DNA of 64,000 bases, taken from Myotis daubentonii. Taxonomy: Eukaryota > Chordata > Mammalia > Chiroptera > Vespertilionidae. The notes under the pieces were generated by a model, which was given only the letters and a program-made list of their open reading frames with translations, made no database searches and was not told where the DNA came from. The position numbers and the translations under genes were made by a program. Every line of letters starts with the position of its first letter. The first letter of the stretch is position 1. Location of the stretch: contig NC_081842.1 in assembly GCF_963259705.1 (NCBI RefSeq), positions 65,050,787-65,114,786 on the forward strand. Direction: 5' to 3'. Shown piece after piece: positions 58,390-64,000 of the stretch.

Positions 58390-59779
58390 TCCTTTTGCGC
58401 AGGGTTTTGGGGGAAATGAAGGATCTCTGAAGCTCTGAAATGGGTGATCCTGTTCATGGCTGTCAACTGTCAACTGTCAGAGAAGTTGGAAAATGAACTA
58501 CCCAAAAGAGTCATGGAAATGTTGAAACAAAGCTTGGCTTTCTCATATTTGAATTTTCTTCTCTTTGACTGGAAGGGGTTTTGTTTAACTAAAACCTCAG
58601 CGCATAAGGGAGATTTAAAAGGAGCACATAATTTTGTGGGTGGCCGTGAAACGAGATGGGACTTGCGGTTAATCAGTCACTATCTGGATTTGACTCCAGA
58701 CATGGCAAACAAGCCTTTGGGGAGTCACTTCTCACACAGTCCCTCCTCCTCACCAAGAGAGGGCCAGTGCAATCAGGGGACACAGCCTTTCTAGGCCTGA
58801 ATTCCTCAACGCCGATTTACTGTTGTGTCTTATCACTCACGTCACAATAATGAGTTGTTAGAAAAGTCTATACTTTTAGTGGATAGAGAACCAGTTGAAA
58901 TAGAATTTTAGTTTTAGGAAAAATTGGTTTGATTTGTATTTTTATTACTATTAGGTATGTGAGCTTTGGGTGAGTCACTTAACCTTTGAGTCTGTTTTCT
59001 CACAAAATGAGCATATTAGGCTTACCAATTTCTGAGTTTCCAGCTAGTCCTAGAGTTCTGTAGTTCTACATAGCTGAATTTTTATCATGCTGTTGCCAGG
59101 GAATATGACTAACACTTTTAAAGCTACTAATTATATGCTAAGCTTTAAAGTCCATTAATTATTATCTTCAGAAAATATTATTTGACCTACAGTATGTTCA
59201 AATCAATTTAATGAACTTACTTTATAACAGGGGAAGAAAAAAAGAAAAGAAAAGAAATGCCACTTCTTTTCTGCCCTGAACTGAGCTATTCAGAGATGTC
59301 AAAGACTGAAAGATTTGACAATCTGAGGAAGGGTAAATTTTACTCATTATAAATGGGTGATCCATCTTTTGGGGAATCCATCTCTCTGAGTAGATTGACC
59401 CAGGTTAAGGGCCTTTATACTTTCTGCCATGCAACATGTTCTCCATCTTCCTGGAAAACCCTGGACTGTATGGAGAGCTTGTGGTGGAAGTGTCAGACAG
59501 GACTGATGTGGCTTTGATCAAATAGGACTCAAGGATCAGCTGCAGAGTTTAAAAAGTGGCTACTATTGTTTCCTCTAACAGCTATAAGAGTTGAAGATTT
59601 TATGAAGCTCATACTCATTAACTGCTTGGGAAAATACTCTATTAAACTTGTATATATCTCATTGTTGTGGTAAGTTTAGAAGAAGAAAAAGGAATGGGGG
59701 ATATGGTATACTAAGAAATATATTGCTTTTGGTCTTTGCCCCCAGTTTCTGGCACAGAAGTCCTAAAAACCCTGGAATT

Positions 59780-60440
59780 CCTTAAGTTGTGTGTTTTATT
59801 ATTCACAATGAGCCAATTTTGATCACATCTGAGATTTTGCTAGTGAGGTGTCTTGGGTGGGGCTCTTAGCTACCAGTTGCCTCAGAATGAAGGCTGGTCA
59901 CCAGAGAGCCTAAAATTGTGATGAGAAGGTGGCAACTTTCAGTCCCACCCCCAAACTTGGAAAGAGAAGTAGCTTTGGTGATTGGGTCATAAAAACTCTT
60001 GAACAATGAGGTTTGAAGAGTTTCTGGGTTGGTGAACACGTCCACTTGCTGGGGGGATGGTGTACCCAGAAAGGGCATGGGAGCTCTGTGCCCTTGCTCC
60101 GCACACCTTGATGTATTCATCTTCTCCATTGACTCTTCTGATTTTTGTCCTTTATAATACATTGTTAAACATAAGTATTTTCCTGAGTTTTATCAGGCAT
60201 TCTAACAAATTATTGAACCCAAGAAGTGAGTCATGGGAACCCGAATTTATTGCTGGTTAGTTAGTAGTACTGGCGGTCCAGGACTAGTGTCTGAAGTGTG
60301 GGCAGTCTTGTGAGGCTGAGCCCTTAACCTGTGACGTCTAGACTAACTCTTGATAGTTAATGTCATAATTGAAGGGAATTGTTGGACACCAACAAAATGG
60401 AGAATTGACTGGTATCAGAAAAAACACGCCAGAGAGGAAC
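59780..60440 (+). mobile_element. ERV1-like solo LTR
   Basis: GGTTGGTGAACACGTCCACT, GAAGCTCTGTGCCC-type block, a TTTATAATACATTGTTAAAC polyadenylation region, CAAATTATTGAACCCAAGAA, GGCAGTCTTGTGAGGCTGAG and CCCTTAACCTGTGACGTCTA follow the order of a mammalian gammaretroviral-type (ERV1/MER) LTR as I recall it. No internal viral coding is adjacent. The edges are approximate. Confidence 0.65.
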
Positions 60441-60530
60441 ATTAGTTTGAAGGTTATTGCAGAATTCAATCAGTCAAATCATAAGTTTGTTTTTTTTTTT
60501 AAGTAAAATAAGCACAAGGTTTTTTGTTTT

Positions 60531-60778
60531 GTTTTGTGTTGTGTGTGGTTTTTTTAAATATTGATGCAACCATTTTATTATTATTATTACTGATTTTAGA
60601 GAGGAAAGAAGAAGAGAGAAACATCAATGATGAGAGAGAATCACTGACTGGCTGCCTCCTGCATGCCCCCCACAGGGGATCGAGCCCACAACCCGGTCAT
60701 GTGCCCCTGACCAGAATTGAACCTGGGACCTTTCAGTCCACAGGCAGATGCTCTATCCACTAAGCCAAACTGGCTAGG
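60531..60778 (-). repeat. VES SINE
   Basis: Minus-strand head CCTAGCCAGTTTGGCTTAGT, antisense TTATTATTACTGATTTTAGA tail. The target duplication CACAAGGTTTTTTG/CACAAGGTTTTTG lies at 60513 and 60780. Confidence 0.95.
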
Positions 60779-60796
60779 GCACAAGGTTTTTGTTTT

Positions 60797-61499
60797 ATTG
60801 GTATCATAGATCTTTCCACACTAAAACTTAAAAAAAAACTTCTACCTTATTAGAAGATTAAAAAATGTGCAATTTAAGGAAAATACTTAGTATATGATAC
60901 ATTAGTTTAAGCAGTCTAATATAATTTTTCCAGTAATTAAGTTTAATTTCTATTTATCACTCACAAAAAGCCAAAATATCAGAAGAATGCATTTATTCTT
61001 TATAATTTACAAAATGATAAAAGTAGGAGCTACTTGATCAATACTAAATTATAGAGCATAAGAAAAAGAGCAGTTTCCATATTATAGCCCAACTCTTCAC
61101 CCTTCGGTCTGCCAACATTTTGAAGAGAGGGTTGGATTTCTAAGAAAAGACAAGGACACAATCTGTATTAGTTATGATTTATTGATGCTGTAAGTAATAG
61201 AAACCTGAAAATAATGGCATAAACAGAGAAGGGATTCATTTTTCTCATATAAAAAGTAGGCAGTCCAAGGCTGATTTGAGAGGGGTATTCTTCTGGCCAT
61301 AGGCTCATTTTATCTTCCAGCCTTTTGTGGTTATATGATAATAGTTACAGTTATACAAATCACACCCATGTTCCAGGCAGGAGAATGAGTGAAATACAAA
61401 AGAAGAGGGCAAAAGGAAGCAAAAAGCCAGATTTCTTTTCATGAATACCCTACCAGTGATTTCTATTTATATTTCATTGGCCAGAACTGAATCATGTGG
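60797..61499. other. Unique DNA and an old repeat
   Basis: 61180-61490 contains ATAATGGCATAAACAGAGAA and GTAGGCAGTCCAAGGCTGAT, then CATTGGCCAGAACTGAATCA, the layout of a common old mammalian repeat I cannot name. No gene is seen. Confidence 0.45.
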
Positions 61500-61860
61500 T
61501 GATATAGATTGAATATATCTCCTCAAAATTCATATATTGAAAATCCAATGCCAATGTAATGGTATCAGGAGGTGGAGCCTTTGAAAAGTGGCTAGGTCAT
61601 GAAGACAGAGCCCTCATCCATGGAATTATTAGCTTTACAAAAGAGGCCAGAGAAAGCTCCTTTGCCCTTCTGCCAGGTGACGTTATCGCTAGAAGGCACC
61701 TTCTGTGAGCCAGAAACCCATTCTCTCACATTGATTTGAGGACTTCCCATCCTCTAGAACTGTGAGAGATAAATTTTTGTTGTGTATAAGCCACCCTCAT
61801 GGCATTTTGGTATAGCAGCCTGAGGGGCTGACCATGATATGACCACTTCTTGCTGAAGGT
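61500..61860 (+). mobile_element. MaLR LTR (MLT1-like)
   Basis: ATTGAATATATCTCCTCAAA, GGAGGTGGAGCCTTTGAAAA, CTAGAACTGTGAGAGATAAA and TAAGCCACCCTCATGGCATT follow the sense order of MLT1/MST LTRs. Confidence 0.8.
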
Positions 61861-62269
61861 AGTCTGGAGTCATTAGCAGTTTAGCTGAGCATATTGTATA
61901 CTTAATAAAATCATAGTTTGAAGACACAGATTAAGGAAAAATGAATGTTGTGTTGACAACTAGCATTGATGCTTTCACTAATTATAATATAAATAGTGAC
62001 CAGCTACAAAACAAAAATGACTTAATAGCTTCTTAACCAAAAAAAAAAAAAATGCCAAGGTTCAAACATTACTCTTGAGTAGAATATACACTCCTCAGGA
62101 AACCTGTCGTCTTTTCTCTATTCTTCTCACTTTTTAAAAAAAAAATCAGATCTCTGTACATCATATCTTCCTCTCTAGGCACTTTGTTCTCTCTTCTCTC
62201 ATTTCCTCCATTCTTGCTGTAACAACACTTAACACATAGTACACATTTGCACTTTTCTCTAGTTTCATA

Positions 62270-62960
62270 GGCAAAACATACATTTCATTAATCCACTGTT
62301 ACATAACAGATCACTGATGAAGTTAGTGGCTTAAAACTGGGGTCAGCAAAATTTTTGTAAAGGCTGTAGGGTAAACATTTTAGCATTAGGGGCCATATGG
62401 GCTCTGCCATTGTAATGAAAAAAGCAGCCATACATGATATGTAAGCAGCTGGGCATGACAATGTCTCAGTGAAACTTTATTTACAAACAGGTGGTAGGCC
62501 AAATGTGGTCTGTAGACTGTATTTGTCATTTTTTGGCTTAAAACAGCAGTGAGTTGATTGTCTCAGCAGGGCAGTTTTGCTGTTCCTCATGGTGTCACTG
62601 AGGTCACCAATGTGGCTGTATTTAGCTGATAGTTCAGCTGGAGATGAAACATCCAAAATGGCTTCTCATACTCTAGGGCCTTTCCCCACACAGCTTCTCA
62701 TGGTTCAGTAGTCTAGTCTAAGTTCTTTTACAGCTTGGAACGTGGCTTCCAAGAGGATGTGTACCAAGAGGAACGTGGCTTCCAGGAGGAAGTGTTTATT
62801 AAACCTTTGCTTGCACCATTTTTCTAAAATCTCATTGGCCAATACAAGTCGCAAGGCCAATCCCAGTGGCAATGTGGGAGAGGTCTACACAGGGGTGTGG
62901 ATACTCAGAAACATGGATTAATGGGGGCTACCAAGGTAAGAGAAAACCAGTCTGCCTGCT
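62270..62960. repeat. Old mammalian repeat interrupted by a hAT
   Basis: TTACATAACAGATCACTGAT, GAAGTTAGTGGCTTAAAAC and, after the break, TTTTGCTGTTCCTCATGGTG and TCTCATTGGCCAATACAAGT fit a common old repeat class. A local 31-bp near-duplication (GAACGTGGCTTCC) is at 62738-62795. Confidence 0.5.
62338..62536. mobile_element. Old hAT (MER-type) element
   Basis: It starts TGGGGTCAGCAAAATTTTTG and contains AAACTTTATTTACAAACAGG. CTTAAAAC on both sides (62330-62337, 62537-62544) is the target duplication. Its degenerate ends show it is older than the CAGTGGTCGGCAAAC copies. Confidence 0.75.
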
Positions 62961-63552
62961 GGCCCTCAGCGATTCATGTCTCTCCTACATTCAAAATATA
63001 CTTCCCTCTTTCTCAGGACCCACATAATTACACCCCATTTCAGCATCACTCAGGCTTGGTGTATAGCATCTTGCCATACAAATCAGTTTCAGGAGTAGAT
63101 GAGGTTCCTTTGGTGTGATTCCTCAGGTTAAGAGAGCTATGAACTAAAAGAAGTTATCTGCCCCACACATCTAATGTTCAACGGTGAAAACAAGAAAGGA
63201 TAACCTCAATAGACAAAAATCTCAGCAGGGGAAGGAGGCAGAGGGTGTATAATTATTTCGGTATAGCAATTCTGCAATCCAGACACATGTCACCGGGAAA
63301 AGGAGAATGTTTGTTGTGCTCTTTGGGAATGGTTCCTTAACCCATTGTTCTCCTTCACTCTTTGATTTTTCTGAGTTCTTGGCTCCACTTTCTGAGATGG
63401 CTGTCCTCTCTATAAATAATGGCTTATTCTTGCAGACGAGTATACTTTCAGACTAATTCCTGCCAATGATAAGTTGTTGGCTCAGAGACCTCTTTTCGTT
63501 TTGACTTACCCTTCTCAGTCCAAGTTGATACAGCTCCTTTAAAAATGCTGTG
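62961..63552. other. Unique intergenic DNA, no gene
   Basis: Nothing is recognised. Confidence 0.5.
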
Positions 63553-63763
63553 CGCCCCGCCAGTGTTGCTTAGTTGGTTAAGCACTGCCCCATGTACCAT
63601 GAGGTGGTTGGTTTGATCCCTGGTCAGGGTACATGCCCTGGTTGTGGGCTCAATCCCCAGTTGGGAGCATGCAGGGGGCAGCTGATCAATGGTTCTCTGT
63701 TATTGTTGATGTTTCTATCTCTCCTTCTCCCTTTCTCTCTCTGAAATCAATAAAAACATATTT
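63553..63763 (+). repeat. VES SINE
   Basis: Head GCCCCGCCAGTGTTGCTTAG, B-box-like GGTTTGATCCC, tail CAATAAAAACATATTTTAAA. AAAAATGCTGTG/AAAAAATGCTATG flanks are the duplication. Confidence 0.92.
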
Positions 63764-64000
63764 TAAAAAATGCTATGGATTTCTAGACATAAAATTTAAA
63801 ATCTATTCCATTTGGCAAAAGCTCGCACCCACAAGTATCATGACATAGGTCTCTTCCTAGTTTGGGATGAGAATAAATGTGTTGTGGTCAAATTCCCTTA
63901 AGATTCTAGGATGTGATTTTGTCTAGGTGAGAGGATCTATGAAAATTGACTTAAATCTTTCAGAGGTCTAAACAAAGGATCAAACAGCTGCAACTTTAAT

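Larger units (their letters stand above)
53207..59779. other. Unique intergenic DNA with an internal duplication
   Basis: No gene is recognised. It contains L2-like 53470-53530 (plus), a 144-bp segment present twice (55548-55691, 58247-58389), a strong hairpin at 58165-58217, (GT)n at 58040-58063 and a MIR at 58945-59040 (plus: GTGAGTCACTTAACCTTTGA). Confidence 0.5.
40641..64000. other. Intergenic region upstream of GAP43
   Basis: Beyond the promoter no coding exon can be supported. The region is unique AT-rich DNA interspersed with SINEs, LTRs, hATs and Helitrons listed separately. From the known mammalian gene order the next gene in this direction would be ZBTB20, several hundred kilobases away, so a gene desert is expected. 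Confidence 0.6.

Noticed and set aside
59780..60440. Intact endogenous retrovirus
   Set aside because: Only LTR-like sequence is visible. No gag, pol or env frames lie next to it or the MaLR LTRs.

Overview
This is nuclear DNA of a mammal, almost certainly a vespertilionid bat (Myotis/Eptesicus/Pipistrellus group). The evidence is the repeat content. There are about twelve tRNA-derived VES SINEs, eight HeliBat-type rolling-circle Helitrons with a CTAG or CTAA end and a GTGCACGAA/TTCGTGCAC hairpin, several short non-autonomous hAT elements with 8-bp target duplications, and one SPIN-like hAT. Helitrons and young hATs together are known as a vespertilionid signature. Species cannot be decided from the sequence.

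The one protein-coding exon I can support is exon 1 of GAP43 (neuromodulin) on the minus strand. It is an ATG at 40085 followed by the codons MLCCMRRTKQ and a CAG|GTAGAG splice donor at 40056/40055. Everything at lower coordinates (1-40055) then reads as the start of GAP43 intron 1. Exon 2 is not in the window. Everything above about 40.6 kb is upstream intergenic DNA. The exon is preceded by a purine-rich (minus strand) 5' leader and promoter at about 40086-40640, with a long GA tract, E-boxes, a TTTAAATATT element and an inverted CCAAT box.

Layout. 1-5.7 kb: intron with a SINE end, a GC-rich patch (about 0.7-1.2 kb) and old repeats. 5.7-13.8 kb: L1 3' end, Helitron, three hATs, L2, Helitron. 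14-21 kb: microsatellites, a MER2-like Tigger element, an old dispersed repeat, a SINE, an antisense L1 3' end and two hATs stacked on the same target. 21.9-26.6 kb: Helitron, a long old repeat broken by a plus-strand Helitron, and a SPIN-like hAT. 27-34.2 kb: two SINEs, unique intron and a short Helitron. 34.2-36 kb: old repeats. 35.9-41 kb: an interval without young transposons that surrounds GAP43 exon 1 and its promoter. 41-49 kb: a SINE-rich zone, one SINE split by a hAT, and two MaLR LTRs. 51.35-53.2 kb: three Helitrons end to end. 53.2-64 kb: mostly unique DNA with a 144-bp duplicated segment, an ERV1-like LTR, an MLT1-like LTR, old repeats and two SINEs.

No operon, CRISPR array, RNA gene or second protein-coding gene is visible. 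Long open frames elsewhere are translations of Helitrons, L1, simple repeats or GC-rich DNA. The most informative observations are the GAP43 first exon, the Helitron triplet (one member carries two ZNF143-like motifs), hAT target sites sharing a central TAG, and a near-perfect 97-bp palindrome inside an old hAT.
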